A DNA stretch of 55,545 nt. Origin: Myxococcales bacterium (GTDB lineage Bacteria; Lernaellota; Lernaellaia; Lernaellales; Lernaellaceae). Positions within the stretch are counted from its first letter, which is position 1; every line of letters starts with the position of its first letter. Positions 25,593-34,005 of the stretch are shown piece after piece. The DNA lies in the NCBI GenBank assembly GCA_012517325.1, contig JAAYVF010000026.1:1-55545 (forward strand), written 5' to 3'. The notes beneath the pieces are model-generated. The model made no database searches. It saw nothing but the letters and a program-made list of their open reading frames with translations, and had not been told where the DNA came from. Position numbers and translations under genes: made by a program.

Positions 25593-25980
25593 AGCAGTGG
25601 TGTATCTCGTTGTTTTTCGATCGGCCAATGCGGCTGGAAAGCTAAAATATATGGAAAGTGGCGTAATTAAGCGATTCAAAAGACGAAAAAATCACAGAAT
25701 CCCGTTAATGCTTTAACAGGGAGGGTATCGTGAGGAAATTCACAGCGCAAAAATTTTCCACCACGCAAATATTTTGATAGCTTTTACAGGACGTTTTTGG
25801 CCTGTAAGTCCAATTGTCGCAATCGAAAATGCCGAATCGCGCGAATCGATTTCAACACGGGAGAATGGTTGCACTTTCCTCTTGACCTTCGGGGGCCGGT
25901 TAAGTATTCTGAGCAACCTGAATGAGCACTCACTCAAAGAAGCCAATCATGTCAGAGGGCAAAAAGCACTGGGGTTTATT
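25593..25980 (+). other. Leader and promoter region of the hydrogenase operon
   Basis: No gene is supported here. The reading frame of hoxF is open back to 25774, but that stretch has no family similarity and lies upstream of the best promoter. The right third holds the promoter and a transcript leader of about 65 nt. A 20-codon frame (25922-25984, starting MSTHSKK) overlaps the hoxF start by its stop codon; it has no clear ribosome binding site. Confidence 0.5.
25882..25910 (+). promoter_or_regulatory. Putative promoter of the hox-hyp operon
   Basis: TTGACC (25882-25887), a 17-bp spacer, and TATTCT (25905-25910) form a good housekeeping-type promoter about 70 bp before the hoxF start codon. 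It is the only strong candidate in the gap and would drive the whole hydrogenase cluster. Confidence 0.6.
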
Positions 25981-27798
25981 ATGAGCGAAAGTCTGGCAAG
26001 CACCATCAACAAGATCTGTGGCGGAGTGGGGAAGGATCAATCGCGGTTAATGGACATCGTCGAGGCCGTCCAAGCCAAAAACGGGTACATCAGCAGCGAA
26101 GCGATCGACCTCATCGCGAAGGAACTGGGCATCCCGCGAGTGGAAGTGGCGAGCTTGGTTTCGTTTTACGCTTTCTTCTCCGACACGCCCAAGGGCAAGA
26201 TCGTCATCCGGCTGTGCAACGACATCATCGACAAATATCAGGGTGTCGATCAGGTCGCCGAGGCCTTCAAACAGGAACTGGGCATCGATTTCGGCGAAAC
26301 CACGAAAGACGGCAAGATCAGCCTCGAATGGGCGCCCTGCATCGGGATGAGCGATCAGGCGCCGGCGGCGCTGGTCAACGACGTCGTGGTGACCTACCTG
26401 TCCAGCGACAAGGCGCGGGAAATCGTCCGCACCCTGAAGGAAACCGGCGACCCGAAACGGCTGGTCAAGCGCCTGGGTGACGGCTTCAACGCCCACGAAC
26501 TGGTTCGTTCCATGGTCCACAACAACCTGCGCCGCAAAGGCCAGGTGTTGTTCGCCGATTTCCCGTCCGGCGAGGGGCTGCGCAAAGCCCTGGCGATGAG
26601 TTCGGTGGAAGTCATCCGCGAAATCAAAACGGCCCGCCTGCGCGGCCGCGGCGGCGCGGGCTTCCCGACCGGCCTCAAGTGGGAGTTCACCCGCAATTCC
26701 GACGGCAAGCAGAAATACGTGCTGTGCAACGCCGACGAAGGCGAGCCCGGCACGTTCAAAGACCGCGTGCTGCTCACCGAACGCGCCGACATGCTGTTCG
26801 AAGGCATGACGATCGCCGGTTACGCGATCGGCGCCGAAATGGGCATCCTGTATCTGCGCGGCGAATACGCTTACCTCGAAGCCTACCTGAACAAGGTGCT
26901 CGACGACCGCCGCCGCCAGGGCTGGCTCGGCGCGAACATCATGGGCAAGCAGGGCTTCAATTTCGACATCCGCATTCAGATGGGCGCCGGCGCTTACGTC
27001 TGCGGCGAGGAAACCGCGCTGATCAGCTCCTGCGAGGGCCTGCGCGGCGATCCGAAAAACCGGCCGCCGTTCCCCGCCCAAAAGGGCTATCTAGGCAACC
27101 CGTCGACGGTCAACAACGTCGAGACGTTCTGCTGCGTGCCGCGCATCATCGAACAGGGCGCGGCGTGGTTCTCGGAAATCGGCTCGCACGGCAGCCCCGG
27201 CACCAAGTTGTTGTCGGTCAGCGGTGACTGCTCCAGCCCGGGCGTCTACGAGATTCCGTTCGGCATGACGCTGGCCGATCTGCTCAAGGAAGTCGGCGGC
27301 ACGGACGCGATCGCGGTGCAGATGGGCGGCCCCTCGGGCAACCTGGTCGGTCCCGCCGATTTCGGCCGGACGATCTGCTTCGACGACCTGGCGACCGGCG
27401 GCTCGGTGATGATCTTCGGGCCGGAACGCGACGTGCTCGAGGTGGCCGAGTCCTTCATGGAATTCTTCATCCATGAAAGCTGCGGCTACTGCACGCCCTG
27501 CCGGGTCGGCAACCGCCTGCTCCGCGAGCGCCTGCATCAGATCCGCGCGCTCCAGGGCACGCCGCAAGACATCGAGTACCTGCAGAAGCTGGGCGAGATC
27601 GTCAAAGCCGCAAGCCGCTGCGGGTTGGGCCAGACCTCGCCGAACCCCGTTTTGACGACGCTGAAAAACTTCCGCCCGGCGTACAACGCTCTGGTCCACC
27701 CGATGAAGGACGGCCAGCAGCCGACCTTCGACCTGGCGCAGGCGTTGAAGTTGGCCGAAAAAGTGCAGGGCCGCAAAGCGGTCCATCACCACGAATAG
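25981..27798 (+). CDS. hoxF: NAD-coupled [NiFe] hydrogenase diaphorase subunit HoxF (fused NuoE-NuoF type)
   Basis: A 605-residue flavoprotein that exchanges electrons between NAD(H) and the hydrogenase iron-sulfur chain. Residues 1-150 form a NuoE/HoxE thioredoxin-like domain; only two of the four usual [2Fe-2S] cysteines remain (C79 and C120; D84 and S124 stand at the other positions). Residues about 190-600 are NuoF/HoxF: FMN/NADH motifs RGRGGAGFPTGLKW (221-234) and CNADEGEPGTFKDR, and the [4Fe-4S] ligands C501, C504, C507 and C547. The ATG at 25981 is chosen because similarity begins there and the promoter lies just upstream; no strong ribosome binding site is seen. It is the first gene of the operon. 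Confidence 0.93.
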   Translation: MSESLASTINKICGGVGKDQSRLMDIVEAVQAKNGYISSEAIDLIAKELGIPRVEVASLVSFYAFFSDTPKGKIVIRLCNDIIDKYQGVDQVAEAFKQELGIDFGETTKDGKISLEWAPCIGMSDQAPAALVNDVVVTYLSSDKAREIVRTLKETGDPKRLVKRLGDGFNAHELVRSMVHNNLRRKGQVLFADFPSGEGLRKALAMSSVEVIREIKTARLRGRGGAGFPTGLKWEFTRNSDGKQKYVLCNADEGEPGTFKDRVLLTERADMLFEGMTIAGYAIGAEMGILYLRGEYAYLEAYLNKVLDDRRRQGWLGANIMGKQGFNFDIRIQMGAGAYVCGEETALISSCEGLRGDPKNRPPFPAQKGYLGNPSTVNNVETFCCVPRIIEQGAAWFSEIGSHGSPGTKLLSVSGDCSSPGVYEIPFGMTLADLLKEVGGTDAIAVQMGGPSGNLVGPADFGRTICFDDLATGGSVMIFGPERDVLEVAESFMEFFIHESCGYCTPCRVGNRLLRERLHQIRALQGTPQDIEYLQKLGEIVKAASRCGLGQTSPNPVLTTLKNFRPAYNALVHPMKDGQQPTFDLAQALKLAEKVQGRKAVHHHE

Positions 27799-27809
27799 AG
27801 GGTGGTACC

Positions 27810-28535
27810 ATGAGTGACGCAATCACCTTTATCATTGACGGTGTCGAGATCAAGGCCCAACCGGGGCAGACCATCCTGCAGGCGGCCGAGGCGGCGGGCA
27901 TCTACATCCCGCGGCTGTGCTTCCATCCCGAGCTGAAGGTGCACGGCAGTTGCCGCGTTTGCACGGTGCTGGTCAACGGCCGGCCGCAGGCGGCCTGCAC
28001 GCAGCCGGTGGCGCCGGGCATGATCGTCGACAACGGCTCCGAGAAAATCGCGGCGATCCGCCGCGCCATCATCGACATGTTGTTCGTCGAGGGCAACCAC
28101 TTCTGCATGTTCTGCGAAAAGAGCGGCAACTGCGAACTGCAGGCGATGGCCTATCGCTTCGGCATCGCCGCCCCGCAGTATCCCTATCTCTTCCCGCAAC
28201 GGGAAGTGGACGCCTCGCACCCTGATATCTTCATCGACCGCAACCGCTGCATCCTCTGCGGTCGTTGCGTGCGCGCCTCGCGCGATGTCGACGGCAAGAC
28301 GGTGTTTGAGTTCGTCGGCCGCGGCCACCACAAGAAGCTGGCGGTCAACGCCGACGCCGACCTGGCCGCGACCAACGCGGCGGCCACCGACAAGGCGGTG
28401 CAGATTTGCCCGGTGGGCGCACTGTTGCGCAAGCGGGTGGGCTACAAGATTCCGGTGGGCCAGCGGTTGTACGACCACGAGCCGATCGGCTCCGCTATCG
28501 AGAAAAAACAAGCTTCGGCCAGCGCCGATAAGTGA
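27810..28535 (+). CDS. hoxU: NAD-coupled [NiFe] hydrogenase diaphorase subunit HoxU
   Basis: A 241-residue iron-sulfur protein linking HoxF to HoxYH, related to the NuoG N-terminus. An N-terminal plant-type [2Fe-2S] ferredoxin domain has the cysteines of RLCFHP, GSCRVCTVLV and ACTQPV. The His/Cys-ligated [4Fe-4S] segment is EGNHFCMFCEKSGNCELQ, and a further [4Fe-4S] site is formed by RCILCGRCV with QICPVGAL near the C-terminus. It starts 11 bp after hoxF and ends 9 bp before hoxY. The C-terminal tail is short and polar. Confidence 0.94.
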   Translation: MSDAITFIIDGVEIKAQPGQTILQAAEAAGIYIPRLCFHPELKVHGSCRVCTVLVNGRPQAACTQPVAPGMIVDNGSEKIAAIRRAIIDMLFVEGNHFCMFCEKSGNCELQAMAYRFGIAAPQYPYLFPQREVDASHPDIFIDRNRCILCGRCVRASRDVDGKTVFEFVGRGHHKKLAVNADADLAATNAAATDKAVQICPVGALLRKRVGYKIPVGQRLYDHEPIGSAIEKKQASASADK

Positions 28536-28544
28536 GGTTGACAG

Positions 28545-29090
28545 ATGGAAAAACCGAAAATCGCCACGGCATCTCTGGCTGGTTGCTTCGGCTGTCACAT
28601 GTCGATCCTGGACATTGACGACCGGATTCTGAAACTGGTCGAGTTGATCGATTTCGACAAGTCGCCGGTGGACGACATCAAGGAATTCACCGGCCGGTGT
28701 CTGGTCGGCCTGATCGAAGGCGGCTGCGCCAACGAGGAAAACGTCCGCGTGCTGCGCGACTTTCGCAAACACTGCGACATCCTCATCTCGGTCGGCGACT
28801 GCGCGATCATGGGCGGCCTGCCCGCGATGCGCAACACGGTGCCGCTCAAGGAATGCCTCGAAGAGGCGTACCTCAACGGCCCGACCGTTTACAACCCGAG
28901 CGGCAAACTGCCCAACGATCCGGAAATCCCGCTGCTTCTCGACAAGGTCTATCCCTGTCACGAAGTGGTGAAAATCGACTATCACCTCCCCGGCTGTCCG
29001 CCTCCAGCCGACACGTTGTGGGAAGCGTTGGTCGCGTTGCTTACCGGCAAACCGCTGGCCCTGCCGTACGAACTCATTAAGTACGACTGA
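28545..29090 (+). CDS. hoxY: [NiFe] hydrogenase small subunit HoxY
   Basis: A 181-residue small subunit carrying the proximal [4Fe-4S] cluster. The ligands lie in AGCFGCHMS (C14, C17), IEGGCAN, VGDCAIMGG and YHLPGCPPP. It lacks a twin-arginine signal and the medial and distal cluster region of membrane hydrogenases, as expected for cytoplasmic group 3d enzymes. It pairs with HoxH and receives electrons from HoxU/HoxF. It lies 9 bp after hoxU and 23 bp before hoxH. Confidence 0.95.
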   Translation: MEKPKIATASLAGCFGCHMSILDIDDRILKLVELIDFDKSPVDDIKEFTGRCLVGLIEGGCANEENVRVLRDFRKHCDILISVGDCAIMGGLPAMRNTVPLKECLEEAYLNGPTVYNPSGKLPNDPEIPLLLDKVYPCHEVVKIDYHLPGCPPPADTLWEALVALLTGKPLALPYELIKYD

Positions 29091-29113
29091 GCGAGAGAGG
29101 ATAGGGAGTCGCC

Positions 29114-30556
29114 ATGAAAGAGACGAAAGAATTAAAACGCGTGGTTATCGAACCCGTGACGCGTGTCGAGGGTCACGGCAAGGTGACCTTGCTGCTCGAC
29201 GAGAAAAACAAGGTCGCGCAGGCGCGCCTGCACATCGTCGAGTTCCGCGGTTTCGAGCGCTTTATCCAAGGCCGGCCGTACTGGGAAGTGCCCGTGCTGG
29301 TGCAGCGGCTGTGCGGTATCTGCCCGGTCAGCCACCACCTGGCGGCCGCCAAGGCGATGGACGTCATCGTCGGCGCCGACCGGTTGACCCCGACCGCCGA
29401 GAAGATGCGCCGCCTGATGCACTACGGCCAGATGTTCCAGTCGCATGCGTTGCACTTCTTCCACTTGGCGTCGCCGGACCTGCTGTTCGGCTTCGACGCC
29501 GATCCGGCGATCCGCAACGTCATCGGCATCATCTACAAGCACCCCGACCTGGCCGTCCAGGCGGTGATGATGCGTAAGTACGGGCAGGAAATCATCAAGC
29601 GGACCGCGGGCAAGAAAATCCACGGCACCGGCGCGATCCCCGGCGGCATCAACAAAAACCTCACCATCGAGGAACGCGATTACCTGCTGAAAGACCTCGA
29701 CCAGATGATCACCTGGTCGCGCGGCGCGATGGCCATCGTCAAGGACATCACGCGCAAGGGACTCGAAGCGCTGGCGCCGTTCGGCTCCTTCGATTCGAAC
29801 CACGTGAGCCTGATCCGCGCCGACGGCGCGATGGATCTGTACCACGGCAACCTGCGCGCGATCGACGCCGGCGGCAAGAAGATCTTCGATCAGGTCGACT
29901 ACCAGAAATACTACGACTACATCGCCGAGGAAGTGCGGCCGTGGTCGTACATGAAGTTCCCGTTCATCAAATCGATTGGCCCGGAAAACGGCTGGTACCG
30001 CGTCGGCCCGCTGGCCCGCGTGAACGCCGCCGATTTCATCGATACGCCCGAGGCGGAAGCCGAACGGAATGAATTCATGGCGTTGGGCGGCGGCAAGCCG
30101 ATCAACATCACGATGGCGTATCACTGGGCGCGCATCATCGAATTGTTGCACTCGATCGAAAAGATCAAGGAACTGCTGAACGACAAGGATTTGCAGGGCA
30201 ACGATCTGGTGGTCAACGGCCAGCGCCGCGAGGAAGGCGTCGGCCTCATCGAGGCGCCGCGCGGTACGCTGTTCCACCACTATCGCGTCGACAAGAACGA
30301 CCAGGTGGTCATGGGCAACTTGATCGTCTCCACCACCAGCAACAACGAGCCGATGAACCGGGCGGTGCAGAAGGTCGCGGCCGACACGTTCGACGGCCGG
30401 GCGATCACCGAGGGCATGCTCAACGGCATCGAAGTGGCCATCCGGGCCTACGATCCGTGCCTGTCCTGCGCGACGCACGCCCTGGGCCAGATGCCGCTCG
30501 AAGTGACGCTGGTCGACGCCGAGGGTAACCTGGTCGACAGGAAGACGAGAGGTTGA
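29114..30556 (+). CDS. hoxH: [NiFe] hydrogenase large subunit HoxH
   Basis: A 480-residue catalytic subunit with the Ni-Fe(CN)2CO centre. The N-terminal pair is C67-G-I-C70 in RLCGICPVSHH; the C-terminal pair is C449-x-x-C452 in DPCLSCATH. The 25 residues after H455 form the extension removed by the maturation protease, encoded next. Together with HoxFUY the set matches group 3d bidirectional NAD-linked hydrogenases. A GGGAG site precedes the ATG. The hoxW start lies inside its last codons. Confidence 0.96.
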   Translation: MKETKELKRVVIEPVTRVEGHGKVTLLLDEKNKVAQARLHIVEFRGFERFIQGRPYWEVPVLVQRLCGICPVSHHLAAAKAMDVIVGADRLTPTAEKMRRLMHYGQMFQSHALHFFHLASPDLLFGFDADPAIRNVIGIIYKHPDLAVQAVMMRKYGQEIIKRTAGKKIHGTGAIPGGINKNLTIEERDYLLKDLDQMITWSRGAMAIVKDITRKGLEALAPFGSFDSNHVSLIRADGAMDLYHGNLRAIDAGGKKIFDQVDYQKYYDYIAEEVRPWSYMKFPFIKSIGPENGWYRVGPLARVNAADFIDTPEAEAERNEFMALGGGKPINITMAYHWARIIELLHSIEKIKELLNDKDLQGNDLVVNGQRREEGVGLIEAPRGTLFHHYRVDKNDQVVMGNLIVSTTSNNEPMNRAVQKVAADTFDGRAITEGMLNGIEVAIRAYDPCLSCATHALGQMPLEVTLVDAEGNLVDRKTRG

Positions 30557-31050
30557 TCCCGGACGCGGACCAGGTGTTGCTCTATGGTTACGGGAACCCG
30601 GGCCGCGAGGACGACGGCCTGGGAACGTCCCTGGCCGAGGCGGTGGAAAAGCTGGCGATCGCCGGTGTGGCGGTTGACGCCAACTACCAACTCTCGGTCG
30701 AGGACGCCGCGACGGTCGCCCGATACCCGGCGGTGATTTTCGCCGATGCGGCCGTGGCGGGGCCCGAGCCCTTTTCCTTCGCGCCGCTGGCGCCGAAACG
30801 GCAACTGTCGTTTTCCACGCACAGCGTCGACGCGGCCACGGTCCTGGGGCTGGCGGAGGAGATGTTCGGGGCGAAAACCAAGGGCTATCTCCTGGGGATT
30901 CGCGGTTACTCGTTCGGGATGTTCACTGAAAAGTTGACGGCACAAGCCGAGGCCAATCTCGCGGCGGCGATCGAATTTCTGGTGCCGTTGCTCCGGCAGG
31001 GCCCCGTGGCGCTGGCGGCGGCAGGCGACCGGTCGCGACCGGCGAGTTGA
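30553..31050 (+). CDS. hoxW: Hydrogenase maturation endopeptidase HoxW
   Basis: A 165-residue HycI/HupD-type protease expected to cut HoxH after H455 once nickel is inserted. The metal-sensing motif GYGNPGREDDGLG and the conserved STHSVD are present. The start is TTG at 30553, overlapping the hoxH stop (TTGA), which indicates translational coupling to its substrate. The final 15 residues, rich in Ala and Arg, look non-conserved. Confidence 0.9.
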   Translation: MIPDADQVLLYGYGNPGREDDGLGTSLAEAVEKLAIAGVAVDANYQLSVEDAATVARYPAVIFADAAVAGPEPFSFAPLAPKRQLSFSTHSVDAATVLGLAEEMFGAKTKGYLLGIRGYSFGMFTEKLTAQAEANLAAAIEFLVPLLRQGPVALAAAGDRSRPAS

Positions 31051-31075
31051 ACCCAACCAGGCGCGAGGGAAGAAG

Positions 31076-31453
31076 ATGAAAGACGGAAAATTCGTGATTC
31101 TGTGCATCGATGACGATCCGGATGTCTTGATGGTATTGCGGACCATTTTGGAAAATGCCGGCTACCACATGGAAGAGGCCCCCAGCGCCGAGGCCGGCCT
31201 GAAGAAATACAAGGAAGCGCATCCCGATCTGGTCATCGTCGACATGATGATGGAAGAGATCGACGCCGGGCGGAACTTCGTCCGGGAACTGAAACTGCTC
31301 AAGGCGGAGCAGCCGGTGTACATGCTCAGTTCGGTCGGCGACTCGCTGTCGCAGAACATCAGCTACACGGAACTGGGGCTGGCCGGCGTCTTCCAGAAGC
31401 CGATCGATCCCAATACCTTGCTGGTGACCCTGAAGACCAAGTTGAAGAAATAA
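31076..31453 (+). CDS. CheY-like receiver protein inside the hydrogenase operon
   Basis: A 125-residue single receiver domain. The acidic pocket is in CIDDDPD, the phospho-acceptor is D56 in LVIVDMMMEE, and K108 lies in FQKPID, so phosphorylation is likely. No output domain follows. GAGGGAAG precedes the ATG, 25 bp after hoxW, and a terminator lies directly behind it. Receivers are not part of the known [NiFe] maturation or catalytic machinery; its placement among hox genes suggests a protein-level control of the hydrogenase, but that is inference. Confidence 0.87.
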   Translation: MKDGKFVILCIDDDPDVLMVLRTILENAGYHMEEAPSAEAGLKKYKEAHPDLVIVDMMMEEIDAGRNFVRELKLLKAEQPVYMLSSVGDSLSQNISYTELGLAGVFQKPIDPNTLLVTLKTKLKK

Positions 31454-31468
31454 CGGGGCGAACAATCG

Positions 31469-31514
31469 GGAAGGTACGCCGGACCGGCGACGGTGCGGCG
31501 CGCCTTCCTTTTTT
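31469..31514 (+). terminator. Terminator or attenuator between the receiver gene and the hypF-like gene
   Basis: GGAAGG-CGCCG (31469-31481, with a two-base bulge) pairs with CGGCG-CCTTCC (31496-31508) and is followed by six T. The hypF-like ATG stands only 6 bp after the T-run. A competing hairpin, CGCCG/CGGCG with loop GAC (31477-31489), could form inside it. It should reduce readthrough into hyp genes unless relieved. Confidence 0.7.
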
Positions 31515-31520
31515 AAGACC

Positions 31521-32630
31521 ATGAAAATCGCACTACCCAAAAGCATCGCGGCGCCGGCCGTCGCCCTCGGGGGCGACTTGAAATGCCGGCCGGTCTGGGC
31601 GCAAAACGACCAGGCCGAGGTGTTGGACGAAATCGGCGATCTGGCCGGGCCCGACACCCAGGACAAACTCGAAGCCCTGCTGGATCGGCTCGCGCCGGAA
31701 CTCATCATCTGCGACCGTCATCCGGGCTACTTTTCCACCGGCCTGGGCGAACGCGTCGCCGCCGAACGCGGCTGCCGGATCGCCCACGTGCAACACCACC
31801 GCGCCCACGTGGCGGCGGTGTGCCTGGAACGCGGCCTGTATGCCGAACCGGTCGTCGGACTGGCGTTCGACGGCACGGGCTACGGCGACGACGGCATCGC
31901 CTGGGGCGGCGAAATCTTCGCCGGTTCCCTGCGCGACGGCCTGCGGCGCGCGGCACATTTCGCTCCGCTGCCGCTGCCGGGGGGCGATGCAGCCGTGCGC
32001 GGCCCCTGGCGGATCGCGCTGGCGATGCTTGCCGAACGCGGCGTTCCCGAAAGCCGTTTGGCCGAATGGATCGCCCTGCGACAGGCACCGGTAAACGACC
32101 TGGCGCTGTTTCAGGCGGGCTTGCGGGCCCGGCTGGCGGTCGGCCGCAGCACGGCGCTCGGCCGCTGGTTCGACGCCGTCTCCGCGCTGCTCGGCATCCG
32201 CGTCACCGCCGCTTTCGAGGCGGAACCGGCGATCGAACTTCAAAAGCGGGCGGAAGCGGCCGGCGGACCGTCGCCGACGATCGAATGGCCGTTCGCGATT
32301 TCCGCCGGCGAGCCGGCGGTGATCGATTTCCCGGCGATTCCGGAACTGGCGTTCGCGGCCGCGGCCGACGCTCCCGCGTTGGCGTATTCGTTCCACGTCG
32401 CCGCCGCGCGGGCCGTCGCCGAAGTCGCGGCGCGCCTGGCGCGGGAGACGGGCGCCAAGACCGTGATCGCGTCCGGCGGCGTCTTTCTCAATCGGTTGCT
32501 CGATCGGTTGTTGAACGAGGAACTGGCGGCGCGCGGCCTGACCGCCGTGAAATCGCAGCAATTGCCGCCCGGCGACCAGGCCATCGCCCTGGGTCAAATC
32601 GGCCTTGTCCTGACCGCTCCCGCCGATTAG
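31521..32630 (+). CDS. hypF: HypF-like carbamoyltransferase lacking the N-terminal half
   Basis: A 369-residue protein matching only the C-terminal Kae1/TobZ-like part of HypF. Landmarks are ALGGDLK at residue 15, CDRHPGYFSTGLG, the metal-binding HVQHHRAHVAA (H92, H93, H96), FDGTGYGDDGIAWGGE and ASGGVFLNRLL. Full HypF has about 750 residues with acylphosphatase, zinc-finger and YrdC domains in front; none of these is encoded upstream (the preceding bases hold a terminator and the receiver gene). Carbamoyl-adenylate must then come from elsewhere, or the missing half is encoded at another locus. No ribosome binding site is visible before the ATG. It is followed 24 bp later by hypC. Confidence 0.85.
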   Translation: MKIALPKSIAAPAVALGGDLKCRPVWAQNDQAEVLDEIGDLAGPDTQDKLEALLDRLAPELIICDRHPGYFSTGLGERVAAERGCRIAHVQHHRAHVAAVCLERGLYAEPVVGLAFDGTGYGDDGIAWGGEIFAGSLRDGLRRAAHFAPLPLPGGDAAVRGPWRIALAMLAERGVPESRLAEWIALRQAPVNDLALFQAGLRARLAVGRSTALGRWFDAVSALLGIRVTAAFEAEPAIELQKRAEAAGGPSPTIEWPFAISAGEPAVIDFPAIPELAFAAAADAPALAYSFHVAAARAVAEVAARLARETGAKTVIASGGVFLNRLLDRLLNEELAARGLTAVKSQQLPPGDQAIALGQIGLVLTAPAD

Positions 32631-32654
32631 TCTATTCACCGCACGGAGGGCAGG

Positions 32655-32918
32655 ATGTGTCTGGCAAAACCGATGAAATTGACGACGATCCAACCGGACG
32701 GTCTGTCCGGCGCGGTGGACGCGGGCGGGACCGAGTTGCCCGTCAATCTGATCCTGGTGCCGGAAGCCAAGCTGGGCGATTACGTCTTGGTGCACGCCGG
32801 TTCGGCCATCGAGGTCCTGGAGGAACAGGACGCGCGGGCGATTCTGGAGGCCTACGACGAGTTCGTCGAAACCGGCGAGGCGCTGGCGCCGGAGGCTCGC
32901 CGGCCGGATGAAAACTGA
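32655..32918 (+). CDS. hypC: Hydrogenase assembly chaperone HypC
   Basis: An 87-residue chaperone of [NiFe] cofactor assembly. The N-terminal MCLAKPMKL contains the essential Cys2, exposed after Met removal, and an OB-fold-like core follows (VNLILVPEAKLGDYVLVHAGSAI). HypC binds HypD to carry the Fe(CN)2CO unit to the HoxH precursor. GGAGGGCAGG precedes the ATG. It overlaps hypD by 11 bp. Confidence 0.94.
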   Translation: MCLAKPMKLTTIQPDGLSGAVDAGGTELPVNLILVPEAKLGDYVLVHAGSAIEVLEEQDARAILEAYDEFVETGEALAPEARRPDEN

Positions 32919-34005
32919 TCCCCGTCAATTGAAGGAAACGGTGCGCGCGCTGACCGCCGCCCTGCGCGAAGAGGCGGCGCTGCTGGCGGCGGTGACCGTG
33001 ATGCACGTCTGCGGCACGCACGAGCACGAGATCGGCCGGCACGCGTTGCGGCAACTGCTGCCCGCCAACGTGCGGCTGGTCGCCGGACCGGGCTGTCCGG
33101 TCTGCATCACGCCGGCGGCGGCGATCGCGACGGCGATCAAGCTGGCCCTGCATCCGGCGCGGCCGATCGTCTGCGCCTATGGCGACATCGTCAAAACCCC
33201 GATTCAAAGCGGTTCGCTGTTCGACGCGCGGGGCGACGGCGCCGACGTTCGCGTGGTCTACGATCTGCACGAGCCGGCCGAGCTGGCCCGGCGGCACCCG
33301 GACCGCACGGTCGTTTTTTTCAGCATCGGTTTCGAAACCACCGCCGCGCCCGTCGCGGCGATGCTGCTGGGCGACTTGCCGCCCAACTTTACGATTTATA
33401 CCTGCCACCGTTATGTACCGGCGGCGGTGGAGGCGCTGGCGGCCGGCGGCGAGGACGCCATCAGCGGTTACCTGCTGCCCGGCCACGCGGCGGTGATCAC
33501 CGGCCAGGTCGCGTATCAATTCCTGGCCGACAAATATCGCCTGCCGTCGGCCGTGGCGGGTTTCGCCGCCGCCGATATCCTAGCCGGGCTGTTGTCCATC
33601 GTCCGCCAACTTCGCCGGGGCGAGCCGACGGTGGCGAATTGCTACCGCCAGGTGGTGCGCCCGGAAGGCAATCGCCGCGCCCAGGAAGTGATGGACCGGG
33701 TGTTTACGCGCGCCGACGCCGCGTGGCGGGGAATCGGCATGTTGCCGGGCACCGGGCTGGTGTTGCGCGAACCGTTCCGGCGCTACGACGCGCTGTCGCG
33801 GCTGGGCGTCGCCGAGGAAACGGGCGTGGAGGACGTCATGCCCGGTTGCCAGTGCCACCTGATCATGGTCGGCCGCCGTGAGCCCGAGCAATGCGGGTTG
33901 TTCGGCGGGTTGTGCACGCCCGACCATCCGCGCGGCCCGTGCATGGTCGGCGGCGAGGGCGCCTGCCGCGCCCATTATCTCTATCCGGAGGATCCTCATG
34001 AGTGA
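32908..34005 (+). CDS. hypD: Hydrogenase formation protein HypD
   Basis: A 365-residue iron-sulfur scaffold on which the Fe(CN)2CO group is built. Conserved motifs are VMHVCGTHEHEI, GPGCPVCITP, the thiol-relay region FFSIGFETTAAP, and the C-terminal cysteine-rich cluster site (PGCQCHLIM, EQCGLFGGLCTPDHP, GPCMVGGEGAC). It starts inside hypC and ends 8 bp inside hypE, consistent with a tightly translated block. Confidence 0.95.
   Translation: MKTDPRQLKETVRALTAALREEAALLAAVTVMHVCGTHEHEIGRHALRQLLPANVRLVAGPGCPVCITPAAAIATAIKLALHPARPIVCAYGDIVKTPIQSGSLFDARGDGADVRVVYDLHEPAELARRHPDRTVVFFSIGFETTAAPVAAMLLGDLPPNFTIYTCHRYVPAAVEALAAGGEDAISGYLLPGHAAVITGQVAYQFLADKYRLPSAVAGFAAADILAGLLSIVRQLRRGEPTVANCYRQVVRPEGNRRAQEVMDRVFTRADAAWRGIGMLPGTGLVLREPFRRYDALSRLGVAEETGVEDVMPGCQCHLIMVGRREPEQCGLFGGLCTPDHPRGPCMVGGEGACRAHYLYPEDPHE

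Noticed and set aside
25922-25984. A 20-codon upstream frame overlapping the hoxF start
   Set aside because: No ribosome binding site and no leader-peptide features such as runs of a regulatory amino acid; it may be chance. It is mentioned in the leader entry only.
25981-29090. Respiratory complex I fragment (nuoE-F-G)
   Set aside because: hoxF and hoxU resemble NuoEF and NuoG, but the following hoxY, hoxH and hoxW and hyp genes show that they belong to a hydrogenase.
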